DNA of 64,000 nt from Bacteroidota bacterium (GCA_030147525.1 JASBVF010000055.1:1-64000); one strand, 5' to 3'; counted from the first letter of the stretch, positions 40,444 to 49,790 are shown. The notes: generated from the sequence alone by a model not told the origin. Numbers and translations are program-made.

Positions 40444-41787
40444 ATGAAAAATTCACGCCGGAAATTCATCCTGCATTCCTCCGCTGCTTTTGCCGGAGCA
40501 ACCCTGCTTCCCCTCGAAATTTTAGCTATGCGAAAAGGCCGTGTTTCAGCAAACGACAAAATCCACGTCGGCGTCATCGGCTGCAAAGGCATGGGTTGGA
40601 GCAATCTGCAGCAGCATTTAAAAATCCCTCAAATCGAGTGCATCGCCCTCGCCGACGTCGATCAAAGCGTACTGGACGAACGGGCTGCTCAGGTCGAAAC
40701 CCTGCAGGACAAACGCCCGCAATTGTTCAAGGATTACCGTAAAATGCTGGAATTGAAGGAGTTAGACTACGTGATTATTGCCACGCCGGATCATTGGCAT
40801 TGCCTTCAGTTTTGCGATGCGCTCTCGGCAGGCAAACATGTTTACCAGGAAAAACCCATCGCCAACTCCATCGAGGAGTGCAACGTGATGTTGAGAGCCG
40901 CCAAACGTTACGGTAAAATGGTGCAGATCGGACAGTGGCAGCGCAGCGGCTCCCACTACGAGCAGGCGATCAAATATCTGCACTCAGGCAAACTGGGTAA
41001 CGTGCGACTCGTGAAAGTCTGGGCCTATCAAGGCTGGATGAAACCTGTACCCGTGGTGCCTGACGGCAAGGCTCCCGAAGGCGTGGACTACGACATGTGG
41101 CTCGGCCCGGCGCCGAAGCGGGCGTTTAACCAAAACCGTTTTCACTTCAATTTTCGATGGTTTTGGGACTACGCAGGCGGCCTGATGACCGACTGGGGCG
41201 TCCATGAAATCGACATCGCCCTTTACGCTATGGGTGCAACGGCCCCAAAATCCGTCATGGCTTCCGGTGGCAGACTGGCTTACCCGGACGATGCCTCCGA
41301 GACGCCCGACACCTTGCAGACGGTGTTCGAGTATGAAAATTTCAACATGCTCTGGGAACATGCCACGGGTATCGATTTGGGGAATTATGGTAAAACGGAA
41401 GGCATCGCCTTCATCGGAAACAACGGTACACTCGTCGTGAACCGCCAGGGCTGGGAAGTGACGCCGGAAACGGAGTCGAAGGATGGCATCCGGATGTACA
41501 AAATCGAGGACCTGCCCGACCAAAACCGCCCCGGCCAGGCGAACTACGTGTACGATCACGCCGTCAATTTCGTGGAAGCCATGCGGAAAAACGACGCTTC
41601 CATCCTGAAATGCGGCATCGAAACCGGCGCCATCGCTGCGATCAATGCCCACATGGGCAACGTGGCATTCAAAACCGGCCGAAAAGTGTACTGGGATGCA
41701 GCCAATGGCAATTTCAAAAACGACGAAGAAGCCAACCGCCTGATCAAGGCGAAGTATCAGAATGGGTGGAAGTTGCCCGAGGTCTAA
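40444..41787 (+). CDS. Tat-exported Gfo/Idh/MocA family oxidoreductase
   Basis: A 447-aa protein. A Tat-type signal (SRRKFILHSSAAFAGATLLPL) precedes the NAD(P)-binding Rossmann domain starting DKIHVGVIGCKGMGW. The family EKP motif is present (YQEKPIANSIEECNVM), followed by the substrate domain (GGLMTDWGVHEIDIALYAMG). Exported members with bound NAD act on sugars or glycans (for example GH109-type glycosidases). Dinucleotide-dependent catalysis in the periplasm requires tightly bound cofactor, hence the Tat route. No sugar genes are adjacent, so the substrate is open. A 13-T tract at 41804-41816 follows the stop. Confidence 0.88.
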   Translation: MKNSRRKFILHSSAAFAGATLLPLEILAMRKGRVSANDKIHVGVIGCKGMGWSNLQQHLKIPQIECIALADVDQSVLDERAAQVETLQDKRPQLFKDYRKMLELKELDYVIIATPDHWHCLQFCDALSAGKHVYQEKPIANSIEECNVMLRAAKRYGKMVQIGQWQRSGSHYEQAIKYLHSGKLGNVRLVKVWAYQGWMKPVPVVPDGKAPEGVDYDMWLGPAPKRAFNQNRFHFNFRWFWDYAGGLMTDWGVHEIDIALYAMGATAPKSVMASGGRLAYPDDASETPDTLQTVFEYENFNMLWEHATGIDLGNYGKTEGIAFIGNNGTLVVNRQGWEVTPETESKDGIRMYKIEDLPDQNRPGQANYVYDHAVNFVEAMRKNDASILKCGIETGAIAAINAHMGNVAFKTGRKVYWDAANGNFKNDEEANRLIKAKYQNGWKLPEV

Positions 41788-41874
41788 GCGTTGGCTGGCT
41801 ACGTTTTTTTTTTTTTGACTAAGCAATGGCAGGTGTCACTTAAACGCTCATGTCAGGTTTGCCAAATACCAACT

Positions 41875-41882
41875 TACCTTTG
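41875..41882 (+). promoter_or_regulatory. -7 element upstream of the DUF58 gene
   Basis: TACCTTTG is an exact TAnnTTTG box 61 bp before the ATG at 41943. The nearest TTTG upstream (41858-41861) is only 13 bp away, shorter than usual, so the -33 element is unclear. Confidence 0.4.
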
Positions 41883-41942
41883 CAACACTTTCATTTATAT
41901 ATCGTTTTCTGAATCAGAGCCACAAAACCTAACAGCTTACTC

Positions 41943-42872
41943 ATGACTTTATTAGACAATTTCGACGTAAGAAATATTGGCAACCTGGAACTGCTGGCGA
42001 AGCAGGTAGTAGAAGGATTCATTATCGGCCTGCACAAGTCGCCGTTTCACGGTTTTTCCGTGGAATTTGCGGAGCATCGCCTCTACAATCAGGGCGAAGC
42101 AACCAAGGATATCGACTGGAAGGTGTATGCCCGCACCGACCGGCTTTACGTCAAAAAATTTGAAGAGGAAACCAACCTCCGCTGTCAAATCGTGGTGGAT
42201 GCTTCTTCATCCATGTACTTTCCCGAAGTTTCGAAAGACAGTAAAAATTACACTAACAAGCTGCGTTTCTCCGCACTTGCCGCCGCTGCTTTGATGAATT
42301 TACTGATGAAACAACGGGACGCTTTCGGCCTCTCGATTTTTGACGAAGAAGTTAAAAATCACACCCGTTGCAAAGCCAGTACGGCTCACTACCGTCTGCT
42401 GCTGACTTACCTTCAGCAATTGCTGGACAACCCTGAACGCAACCGCACAACCTCTGCTGCCAAGGCGCTTCATCAAATTGCCGACAGCGTGCACAAGCGC
42501 TCGCTGGTCGTTATTTTCAGCGATATGTTTGAGCAAACGGAAGATTCCGAGGCACTTTTTTCGGCGTTGCAACACCTGAAGCATGCCAAGCATGAGGTGA
42601 TCCTTTTTCACACCGTGGACAAGTCGCTGGAGGTGGAATTTGAATTTGAAAACCGGCCCTATCTTTTCATTGACATGGAAACGGGCGAGCAACTTCGCCT
42701 GCAACCCAACCAGGTGAAGGAGCGATACATCAGTCAGGTGGCTAAATTCAAAGAGGAGCTTAAGCTGAAATGTATGCAGTATCAAGTCGATTTTGTAGAA
42801 GCCGATATCAACCAGGGTTTTCGGCAAATTTTGCAGGCCTGGCTGGTGAAACGGATGAAAATGAAAGCGTGA
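41943..42872 (+). CDS. DUF58 domain protein
   Basis: A 309-aa DUF58 protein, a von Willebrand factor A-like fold. Markers: HKSPFHGFSVEFAEHRLYNQGEATKDIDWKVYARTDRLYVKKFEEETNL (the family core) and VVDASSSMYF as a MIDAS-like D-x-S-x-S. Such genes usually sit next to a MoxR ATPase and Bat-type membrane proteins. None is in the neighbourhood here; it is followed instead, after a 23-bp gap made of repeated words, by an MbnP-like lipoprotein. Cytoplasmic. The exact role is unknown, with chaperone-like complex assembly suspected for the family. Confidence 0.85.
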   Translation: MTLLDNFDVRNIGNLELLAKQVVEGFIIGLHKSPFHGFSVEFAEHRLYNQGEATKDIDWKVYARTDRLYVKKFEEETNLRCQIVVDASSSMYFPEVSKDSKNYTNKLRFSALAAAALMNLLMKQRDAFGLSIFDEEVKNHTRCKASTAHYRLLLTYLQQLLDNPERNRTTSAAKALHQIADSVHKRSLVVIFSDMFEQTEDSEALFSALQHLKHAKHEVILFHTVDKSLEVEFEFENRPYLFIDMETGEQLRLQPNQVKERYISQVAKFKEELKLKCMQYQVDFVEADINQGFRQILQAWLVKRMKMKA

Positions 42873-42878
42873 TTGTTA

Positions 42879-42999
42879 ACGATGAATGATGAACTATGAA
42901 TGATGAACATTTAGGGATAAAAATTTCCCAATTTCCCAATTTCCCAATTTCCAAACCTCCAATTCTCTCATTCTCTTATTCCCTCATTCTCTCATTGTC
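42879..42999. repeat. Word-built repeat spanning the 5' end of the MbnP-like gene
   Basis: It starts with GATGAATGATGAAC-type words (two near-copies, about 42884-42909). Next is ATTTCCCA three times plus ATTTCC (42923-42952), then CTCATTCT/CTTATTCC-type words (about 42965-42998). The second and third blocks lie inside the following reading frame and encode the SQFPNFPIS and SYSLILSLSF parts of a signal peptide. Confidence 0.65.
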
Positions 43000-43819
43000 C
43001 TTCCTCCTGGCCGGTTGTTTTCAGCCAAAGGAAGGCTGTCTCGACGTCCGGGCGACAAATTACGATGTTTCTGCTGACGATCCCTGCGTCGATAATTGCT
43101 GCGTTTACCCTGCAATTTCCATCACCTTTCAGCATCGGGTAGTGCTGCCGACAGAGCCAGATACAGCCTATACCATGCGCTACGACTCGATTTATCCGTC
43201 TCCCTTCGACCCAACGCACTATTTTTCATTTGAGAGAAGCCGGTATTTTTTGACCAATTTTCGTTTGGTTCGGGAAAACGGTGAGGAGGTCAGCGTGTCA
43301 GATTCGCTTGAACTGGAAACGCTTTCCGGTGTTAGTTTTGTGACCAAGCGGAGCTTTGCCAAAGTTGATCGGGATATTTTTCAGGCGAGCTCAATGGGCG
43401 TGATTTTGGCAAGTGGTTTTTTCACTAAAATTAAATTCACGCTCGGTTTGAATGATTTGCAACAGCAAACCGATCCTCAGAGCGTTCCAACAGGGCACCC
43501 GCTAAGCATCACTTCCGACACGCTGATTTACGAGGAGGGTACCGGGTACATCTCCAACCGGCTGATATTCACGCCGGATACGTTGGCAGGCACCGATTCG
43601 CTGGATTTTAAATTCCTGACTCCGAAGGAAGTTGAACTGGATTTGGGTGGGTCAGTTGAAGTAAACCGGGGTTTCAACCTGAAATTAACACTCCTGGTGA
43701 ACTACATGGCATGGTTTGAGGGGGTAGATATGGTGAATGACAGTCCGGCGACCATGCAGACAAAGATTGACAGCAATTTAACCAAAGCGTTTTCTGTCAC
43801 CGAAATAAAATCTGAATAG
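42896..43819 (+). CDS. MbnP-like lipoprotein with GC-D-A-NYD motif
   Basis: A 307-aa protein. The only workable start is ATG 42896. The lipoprotein signal is unusually long (lipobox LLAGC, C41) and is partly encoded by the ATTTCCCA and CTCATTCT word repeats. The first mature residues EGCLDVRATNYDVSADDPC-DNCCVYP match the Cys-rich GCTDPxAxNYDPxA motif common in secreted Bacteroidota proteins. The remaining beta-rich domain (SITFQHRVVLP, YFSFERSRYFLTNFRLV, GFFTKIKFTLGLND) resembles MbnP, a periplasmic copper-binding protein. An MbnP proper and an MbnH-like enzyme follow, supporting a copper-related surface role. Similarity to MbnP is moderate. Confidence 0.7.
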   Translation: MNDEHLGIKISQFPNFPISKPPILSFSYSLILSLSFLLAGCFQPKEGCLDVRATNYDVSADDPCVDNCCVYPAISITFQHRVVLPTEPDTAYTMRYDSIYPSPFDPTHYFSFERSRYFLTNFRLVRENGEEVSVSDSLELETLSGVSFVTKRSFAKVDRDIFQASSMGVILASGFFTKIKFTLGLNDLQQQTDPQSVPTGHPLSITSDTLIYEEGTGYISNRLIFTPDTLAGTDSLDFKFLTPKEVELDLGGSVEVNRGFNLKLTLLVNYMAWFEGVDMVNDSPATMQTKIDSNLTKAFSVTEIKSE

Positions 43820-43822
43820 CTC

Positions 43823-43830
43823 TATTTTTG
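43823..43830 (+). promoter_or_regulatory. Candidate -7 element before the second MbnP gene
   Basis: TATTTTTG is an exact TAnnTTTG box directly after the stop of the first MbnP-like gene, 52 bp before the next ATG. No TTTG is seen at the right distance upstream, so its use is uncertain. Confidence 0.3.
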
Positions 43831-43881
43831 TCTGAAACAATAGCTTGAATTTACAACCCCTGCTTCTAAAATTCTCAATCA

Positions 43882-44664
43882 ATGAAAAAACTACTCTTCA
43901 TTTTACTTTTTGCCCCCGTATTTTTCACAGCATGCGACGATGACGAAGTGCTCGGTCCAACCACCACGGTCAACCTTAACTTCAAAGCTGTTTATGATGG
44001 TAAACCGCTCGTTTCCATCAGTGATAAATATCTCTACCCTGACGACAAGCAGGTGAAATTTCAAGCCTTCAATTTTTACATTTCCGATGTGGTCCTCATT
44101 GAAGGCGAGACAGGAGATGAAGCAGAATTGGTAGACATTGAGTTTGTTGATTTTTCTGATAATACCACCCCTGTTGAAGCGGAAACGCCAGTCAGTTTCA
44201 CCAAACAAAGAGTACCGGCCGGAAAGTACGCAGGGGTTCGGATTGGCTTCGGTGTGCCTACCGATCTGAATACTGCCACTGCAAACCAGTTTGGGTCAGG
44301 GCACCCCCTGCGCAAGACTTACAACACGCACTTCTGGACGGATTGGGAAAGCTTTATTTTTATGAAAATCGAAGGCGTTTACGATAAAGATGGCAACGGT
44401 TTTGACGGAAACGATCCGGGCTTCGGTCATCATCCGGGCACCAATGAGGTTTACCGGGAGGTCACGTTGTCAAGGAATATTGAGTTGAAGGAAGGTCAAC
44501 CATTTAACCTGAACCTGGTGGTAGATGTGCGGAAATTGTACGAAGTCAACGGAGATTACCTCGACCTTTCCAATCCTGCCAATCTTTATACGCACAACCC
44601 CAACGACTTGACGATTGCAAAATATTTAATGGACAACTTTAGCCAGGCTATTGTGCTTGAGTAA
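43882..44664 (+). CDS. MbnP family copper-binding lipoprotein
   Basis: A 260-aa lipoprotein (MKKLLFILLFAPVFFTAC, C18). It fits MbnP: TVNLNFKAVYDGKPLV at the start, FNFYISDVVLIEGE, VPAGKYAGVRIGFGVP, a central THFWTDWESFIFMKIEG carrying conserved Trp residues, and C-terminal LNLVVDVRKLYE. In the methanobactin-linked MbnP a Trp is oxidised to kynurenine by the partner MbnH, creating a high-affinity Cu(I) site. Here the MbnH-like gene starts 17 bp downstream, so the same modification is likely, but no methanobactin genes are present. A His-rich GFGHHPG segment may also bind metal. Confidence 0.87.
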   Translation: MKKLLFILLFAPVFFTACDDDEVLGPTTTVNLNFKAVYDGKPLVSISDKYLYPDDKQVKFQAFNFYISDVVLIEGETGDEAELVDIEFVDFSDNTTPVEAETPVSFTKQRVPAGKYAGVRIGFGVPTDLNTATANQFGSGHPLRKTYNTHFWTDWESFIFMKIEGVYDKDGNGFDGNDPGFGHHPGTNEVYREVTLSRNIELKEGQPFNLNLVVDVRKLYEVNGDYLDLSNPANLYTHNPNDLTIAKYLMDNFSQAIVLE

Positions 44665-44681
44665 AAGAAATCCGCTGTTTT

Positions 44682-45806
44682 ATGAAAAAAATCATTTTCA
44701 CATCCCTCGCTCTTTTAACCTTATTTTTTGCCTGCAAAGACGATGATACCGTGCCTGCCGGACCGGTGGAAGGCGACCTTACCGGCATTCCGTATGCGCC
44801 GAAATCTTACACGCTGACCAATCCGCAGGGTTTTCCCTCCATGCTCATTCCGGAAGACAATCCAATGACGGAAGAAGGTGTTGACCTTGGCAGGCGCTTG
44901 TTTTATGACCCCATTCTTTCGGTCGACAGCACTTTATCCTGTGCCGGCTGCCATCAATTGGAATACAGTTTTAACGACAATAAAGCCATAAGTCCCGGTG
45001 TGCAAAACCTGATGGGAACCCGAAGTTCAATGTCGTTGATTAACATCGGATTTGCGGACAACGGACTTTTTTGGGATGGACGGGTCAAATCCCTGGAGGA
45101 ACAGGCTTTACACCCCGTCGAAAACCCCGTCGAGATGGCTGAAGTCTGGGGTAATGTGGAAGTTAAACTACAACGTCACAAGGATTATCCGGCGCTATTC
45201 AGAAAGGCGTTTGGTATTGAAAACAAGGCGGATATTACCAGGGAGCTTGCCGCAAAGGCCATTGCTCAGTTTGAGCGTACGCTCATCAGTTCAAATTCCC
45301 GTTTTGACAAGAAGTTTTACAAAAATGACCCGGATCCGTTTCTGCTGTCGGATCTTGAAATTGACGGTTATGCCATTTATTTTGACGACTTGACGAACAC
45401 CGCAAAGGGCGGTCATTGCGCTCATTGTCATGACGGTGGTCCGCTGCTTACATCTGATGCCTATTTCAACAATGCAATCGAAAATGTTTCATCGCTGGAT
45501 GATTTTCCTGACAACGGTCTTGGTACTGTAACCGGCAAACGAACCGACAATGGAAAATTCCGTGCTCCTTCGCTTCGCAATATCGAATTGACGGCTCCAT
45601 ACATGCATGATGGCCGTTTCCTGACGCTGGAAGAAGTGGTGGATCACTACAATTCCGGGGGACATTGGGTAGAGAATGTGAACTCACAATCTATCAATCA
45701 GCTGAACCTGACGGAATACGAAAAACAGGCTTTGGTGGCATTTTTGAAAACTTTCACCGACACGACTTTCTTTACTAATCCTGCCTTCCAAAATCCATTT
45801 AAATAG
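44682..45806 (+). CDS. MbnH-like di-haem cytochrome c peroxidase (MauG family), lipoprotein
   Basis: A 374-aa exported enzyme. The lipoprotein signal ends LFFAC (C18). Two c-type haem sites are visible: C87-A-G-C90-H91 (LSCAGCHQLEYSFND) and C246-A-H-C249-H250 (GGHCAHCHDGG). Typical family parts are DLGRRLFYDPILS, LFWDGRVKSLEEQALHPVENPVEM, KFRAPSLRNIELTAPYMHDGRF and TLEEVVDHYNSGG. It follows the MbnP gene by 17 bp and so should be its modifying partner, oxidising Trp to kynurenine in MbnP; an ordinary H2O2-reducing peroxidase is the alternative. It is the last gene of the row, with a strong terminator. Confidence 0.9.
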   Translation: MKKIIFTSLALLTLFFACKDDDTVPAGPVEGDLTGIPYAPKSYTLTNPQGFPSMLIPEDNPMTEEGVDLGRRLFYDPILSVDSTLSCAGCHQLEYSFNDNKAISPGVQNLMGTRSSMSLINIGFADNGLFWDGRVKSLEEQALHPVENPVEMAEVWGNVEVKLQRHKDYPALFRKAFGIENKADITRELAAKAIAQFERTLISSNSRFDKKFYKNDPDPFLLSDLEIDGYAIYFDDLTNTAKGGHCAHCHDGGPLLTSDAYFNNAIENVSSLDDFPDNGLGTVTGKRTDNGKFRAPSLRNIELTAPYMHDGRFLTLEEVVDHYNSGGHWVENVNSQSINQLNLTEYEKQALVAFLKTFTDTTFFTNPAFQNPFK

Positions 45807-45834
45807 GCAATGCCTTGACAAAAAATTTGCAGAA

Positions 45835-45879
45835 TATAGCCAGAGTATCCTCCTGCAGGATACCCTGGCTATAGTTTTT
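45835..45879 (+). terminator. Intrinsic terminator after the MbnH-like gene
   Basis: A 17-pair stem with one mismatch pairs 45835-45851 with 45857-45873 around loop CCTGC, followed by GTTTTTG. It starts 29 bp after the stop codon. Confidence 0.85.
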
Positions 45880-46178
45880 GATACCATAGAATCGCTAAAT
45901 TTTTTTAAGACGGTCTGCTTAACCTCTAAAAAAAACCTATCTTTATGCACCGATTTATTTTTCTGCTAGCTAATTGTTAAGAGGATCAAAAGTTTTAAGC
46001 TGATTTTTAAGCAGTTATTTTTATTATTCTACCCATTCATTAAGCATCTAAGGAAGTCTTAATCCAGGTCTGACTCAATTCTCAATCTCTGTCCCTTAGT
46101 TTATTCCGAATAATCTGACAATTCCGGAGCAGTTGCTCCTGAAATTATATTAAAACCTTTATCAAAACTCTGTTCGCT
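45880..46178 (+). promoter_or_regulatory. AT-rich leader of the SprB-like adhesin gene
   Basis: About 300 bp without a gene. A near-consensus -7 box TATCTTTA occurs at 45938-45945 without a clear -33 partner; if used it would give a leader of about 220 nt. A small hairpin GGAGCA-GT-TGCTCC lies at about 46123-46136. Nothing else is recognised. Confidence 0.35.
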
Positions 46179-49100
46179 ATGAACTTAACTCGACACTTTA
46201 TTTTAAAGTCAGGCAAAACCTGCATGACAATCTTGACATTTCTTCTTCCTTTTCTTGGTTTTTCGCAAGTAAGTGTAACCATTTCGGGCATCAGCCCCAC
46301 CTGCAACGGCTATGCAAATGGTGAAGTCTCAGCTGCTGTTTCAGGCGGTCTAGCTCCTTACACTTTCGCCTGGAGCAACGGAGGCGTTGGGCCAGTGCTG
46401 CAAAGTATCGGCGCCGGCAACTACGGTGTTACTGTGACTGACGCCAATGGCGACCAGGCTTCTGACAGTTTTGTACTGACAGAACCGGCAGCTATTAACG
46501 TTTCTGTAGCGTTGGCTGATGTTTGCAGCGGAAACGGGAATGCAACAGCAACAGCTACCGGCGGTTCCGGAGCATTCACTTATGCCTGGGACAATGGTGC
46601 CACAGGTGCAATTGTTTCTGGTCTTTCTCCAGGATTTCACTGCATGACTGTTACGGATGCAAATGGTTGTCAGGCGGTTGGCTGCGTCAATGTGCCTGCT
46701 GCTATGTCCCTCGAATTACTGGTGCAGGGCTTGGCCTGTTTTAATTTTTGCGATGCCAGTGTAACGGCAATCGTAACCGGCGGCACTGGTCCGCTGACCT
46801 ATTCCTGGAGCAATGGCGCCACAGGTCCCGTCAATGAAAACCTCGGCCCCGGCGACTATTCCGTCACCGTTACTGACGCCAATGGCTGCACCATCAGTGG
46901 TAGCACCAGTGTTGGAAATCCGGTGGCAATTAATATCAATGTCAACGTAACCAATCCACCCTGCTCTGGAGGAGGTACTGGTTCGGCTTCTGCTACTGTT
47001 ACTGGCGGAACTTCCCCTTATTCCTATCTGTGGAGCACAGGTTCCACCATGTCTACCATTACCGGTCTGATTCCCGGAACTTACGGATTGACGGTGACCG
47101 ACTTTCTCGGATGTACTCAAACCGCAACCGCAACAGTCGTCCCACAATCGGATGTGAATCTTAGTATTTCTGCTAATCCATCCTCTGGTTGTGGCGTTGC
47201 AGATGGCACTGCCTCTGTGGTTATCTCAGGCGGAGTAGCACCTTTCACAATTCTTTGGAGCAACGGAGGAACCAATACGAGTATCTCCGGCCTTGCCCCA
47301 GGCAATTATTCAGTGACAGTAAATGATGCGAATGGTTGTGGGGCTACTGCTCAGGTGACCGTTGGAGGTCCCCCCGCTATCGATTTGATGATCACGGGCG
47401 TGAATGCAGGCTGTGCAGCGAATGGTTCGGCCAATGCAATGGTGACCCCGGGTTCAGGAACTCCACCCTTTTCTTATCTGTGGAACACTGGTGCTACGAC
47501 TTCGATTATTAACAATTTGGCGGCAGGCGTTTATTCCGTTACGGTTACGGATGCGGCTGGATGTACAAAATCCTCACTGGTAATCGTCACCGGATCTTCA
47601 AATCTTTCCGTGAGTACGAATGGTACGAACCTTACTTGTTTTGGTGTGCCAACCGGTAGTGCTACTGCCACGGTAACCGGGGCTACCGGTTCAGTCAGCT
47701 ACGCCTGGAGTAACGGCGGGACGACACAAACAATTACAGGGCTTGCTGCCGGCACCTACTTTGTGACGGTGACGGATGGTGGCAGCGGCTGTACGGCTAT
47801 GACCAATGTTTTCATCAGTCAACCTGCTCCCGTCATTGTAACGGTGACAGGTGTTGATGCCGGGTGCGTTGATCTTGGGTCGGCCACAGCAGTGGCCAAC
47901 GGCGGTACTCCACCTTATACTTACAACTGGAGCAATGGAGATACTGGCCCCTTTATCGTGAATCTGACTGCTGGCGCCTACATGGTTACGGCAACTGATG
48001 CCAACGGATGTACTGATAGCGACTTTGTAACAATTGCTGATGACGATCCATTAGATGTTCAGGTTGATATAACGAGCCCAATTAGTTCCGTTGGAGCAAA
48101 CGACGGATCTGTAACAGCACAAGTTAGCGGTGGTGTTGCTCCTTATACCTATGCCTGGAGCAACGGTGGCTCCACAGCCACTATCAGCAACCTTGGCCCG
48201 GGAGTCTATACCGTAACCGTGACAGATGACAACGGCTGTACCGGAACGGATTCGGTGACCCTTGAGGAACCGGCCTGCATCGGCGACCGGGTATGGGAAG
48301 ACAAAGACCGTGATGGTTGTCAAGATCCTGGGGAATTTGGTGTAGGTGGTGTAACAGTTACACTGACAGGAACCACAAACTCCGGCGCTGCCGTGAACTT
48401 GTTTACGGTAACTGCGCTCAACGGGCAGTATCAATTTAAAAATCTGGCCCCGGGGACTTACAAAGTGAGCGTGCAACTACCAACAGGATTTGCATTTTCA
48501 CCGGCCAATGCCTGTACGGATGATTTCACCGATAGTGATATTTTACCTGGTGGAAGTACGGCCAATATTACCCTGGCTGCAGGTCAATGTAATATAACAG
48601 TGGATGCCGGAATCTATGATGATTGTATCAATATCTCCAATCCCGGCACCATTTGCTGCGATCAGGTATTATGCGGACCAGGGGTTGACGCAGCTCCGAT
48701 TAACTCAGTGACGCCTGCAAGTGGCGGCGGCAGTCCTGTCCAGTACATGTGGATGGCTTCGACGATTGGCGGGCCGTTCAATTCATCTACCTGGTATGCA
48801 ATTCCTGGTGCTACGAGTGCAAGCTATGATCCCGGCTTTGTTTATACGACGACTTATTTCATTCGCTGCGCAAAAGCCGCTGATTGCGAAGATTGGTTAG
48901 AGTCAAATATTGTAACCGTAGAAATTGGCGACGATGCAGTAGCCATCATCAGTGGTGACGAGGGTGTTTGCGTGGGAGATGTTGAACTCTACTCGACACC
49001 GGACAATGGTCCAGGTGCTACTTACTCCTGGAATTTTGGCCCATGGGCCTCTCCTTCAACTTCAAATGCGCAGCAGGTTAACGTCACTTGGTTGCAGGCA

Positions 49101-49727
49101 GGTTTGGTTTATGTGACATTGACGGTAACGGCTAACGGCTGTGTTTCTACGGATGAAATGGCCGTTTTCATTTCCGACAGTCCTATCATTTGTGGTAATT
49201 CCATTTTAATTGATGTAAATAACCTCGGTAATGCAGTGATGATAGCCTGGGACATGGAGAGAATTGAAGGTGATTTGTCATTTGCAGTCCAAAGATCTGC
49301 AGATGGTGAAAACTTTGAAAACATTGCCCTTATGCAGCAGGCGCAGCAAGACGGTATGAATCACTATGCCTATGCCGACTATTTTCCGAAGCGAGGGAAT
49401 GCTTTCTATCGGTTAGAAATTTTGAAAGATGGTCAGCATTACAGATACTCTAATATGGAGCGGGTGGCAATCTTTGGCAAAGCCAATTTCATTGTATACC
49501 CTAATCCGATGACAGATTTGATAACTATTGAATCCGGTAACAAGGTAATTTCCAATGTAAATTTGGAGATACTTAGCCTAAGCGGAGTCGTAGTTCATTC
49601 GGAAGTTGTTGCCGAAGGCGATATGCACCATGTGATCAACCTGTCGGACTTAAAGGCAGGGGCTTACCTGTTGCGTGTAACCTACAATGACGGTACGACG
49701 GAGATGATGAAATTGGTGAAGAACTAA
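46179..49727 (+). CDS. SprB-repeat adhesin with SdrD-like B domain and T9SS tail
   Basis: A 1182-aa cell-surface protein. After the signal peptide (to about 30, LLPFLGFSQ) come nine SprB-type repeats of about 75 residues. Each has a P-Y-(T/S)-Y-x-WSNG strand, a GLxxGxYxVTVTDANGC loop, and conserved Cys pairs. From about 695 an SdrD-like B domain follows (CIGDRVWEDKDRDGCQDPGEFGVGGVTVTL), then PKD/Ig-like segments (GATYSWNFGPWASPS). The end is a T9SS sorting domain (FIVYPNPMTDLITIESG ... GAYLLRVTYNDG). SprB itself is the gliding adhesin of Flavobacterium; this smaller relative is more likely a general adhesin. No gliding genes are adjacent. Confidence 0.88.
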   Translation: MNLTRHFILKSGKTCMTILTFLLPFLGFSQVSVTISGISPTCNGYANGEVSAAVSGGLAPYTFAWSNGGVGPVLQSIGAGNYGVTVTDANGDQASDSFVLTEPAAINVSVALADVCSGNGNATATATGGSGAFTYAWDNGATGAIVSGLSPGFHCMTVTDANGCQAVGCVNVPAAMSLELLVQGLACFNFCDASVTAIVTGGTGPLTYSWSNGATGPVNENLGPGDYSVTVTDANGCTISGSTSVGNPVAININVNVTNPPCSGGGTGSASATVTGGTSPYSYLWSTGSTMSTITGLIPGTYGLTVTDFLGCTQTATATVVPQSDVNLSISANPSSGCGVADGTASVVISGGVAPFTILWSNGGTNTSISGLAPGNYSVTVNDANGCGATAQVTVGGPPAIDLMITGVNAGCAANGSANAMVTPGSGTPPFSYLWNTGATTSIINNLAAGVYSVTVTDAAGCTKSSLVIVTGSSNLSVSTNGTNLTCFGVPTGSATATVTGATGSVSYAWSNGGTTQTITGLAAGTYFVTVTDGGSGCTAMTNVFISQPAPVIVTVTGVDAGCVDLGSATAVANGGTPPYTYNWSNGDTGPFIVNLTAGAYMVTATDANGCTDSDFVTIADDDPLDVQVDITSPISSVGANDGSVTAQVSGGVAPYTYAWSNGGSTATISNLGPGVYTVTVTDDNGCTGTDSVTLEEPACIGDRVWEDKDRDGCQDPGEFGVGGVTVTLTGTTNSGAAVNLFTVTALNGQYQFKNLAPGTYKVSVQLPTGFAFSPANACTDDFTDSDILPGGSTANITLAAGQCNITVDAGIYDDCINISNPGTICCDQVLCGPGVDAAPINSVTPASGGGSPVQYMWMASTIGGPFNSSTWYAIPGATSASYDPGFVYTTTYFIRCAKAADCEDWLESNIVTVEIGDDAVAIISGDEGVCVGDVELYSTPDNGPGATYSWNFGPWASPSTSNAQQVNVTWLQAGLVYVTLTVTANGCVSTDEMAVFISDSPIICGNSILIDVNNLGNAVMIAWDMERIEGDLSFAVQRSADGENFENIALMQQAQQDGMNHYAYADYFPKRGNAFYRLEILKDGQHYRYSNMERVAIFGKANFIVYPNPMTDLITIESGNKVISNVNLEILSLSGVVVHSEVVAEGDMHHVINLSDLKAGAYLLRVTYNDGTTEMMKLVKN

Positions 49728-49753
49728 GCGTTTTTATTCAATAAAGTTTGAAT

Positions 49754-49790
49754 GGGTTGGGCTATCATTTGCATAGCCCAACCCGTTTTT
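49754..49790. terminator. Terminator between the convergent adhesin and SNase-like genes
   Basis: A perfect 12-bp stem pairs 49754-49765 (GGGTTGGGCTAT) with 49773-49784 around a 7-nt loop, followed by GTTTTTTATT. It serves the plus-strand adhesin and touches the stop codon of the minus-strand gene. Confidence 0.85.

Noticed and set aside
41804-41816. 13-T tract after the Gfo/Idh/MocA gene as an intrinsic terminator
   Set aside because: No GC-rich stem precedes it; only a weak GTTGGCTGGCTAC stretch is present, so it is left as a homopolymer tract.
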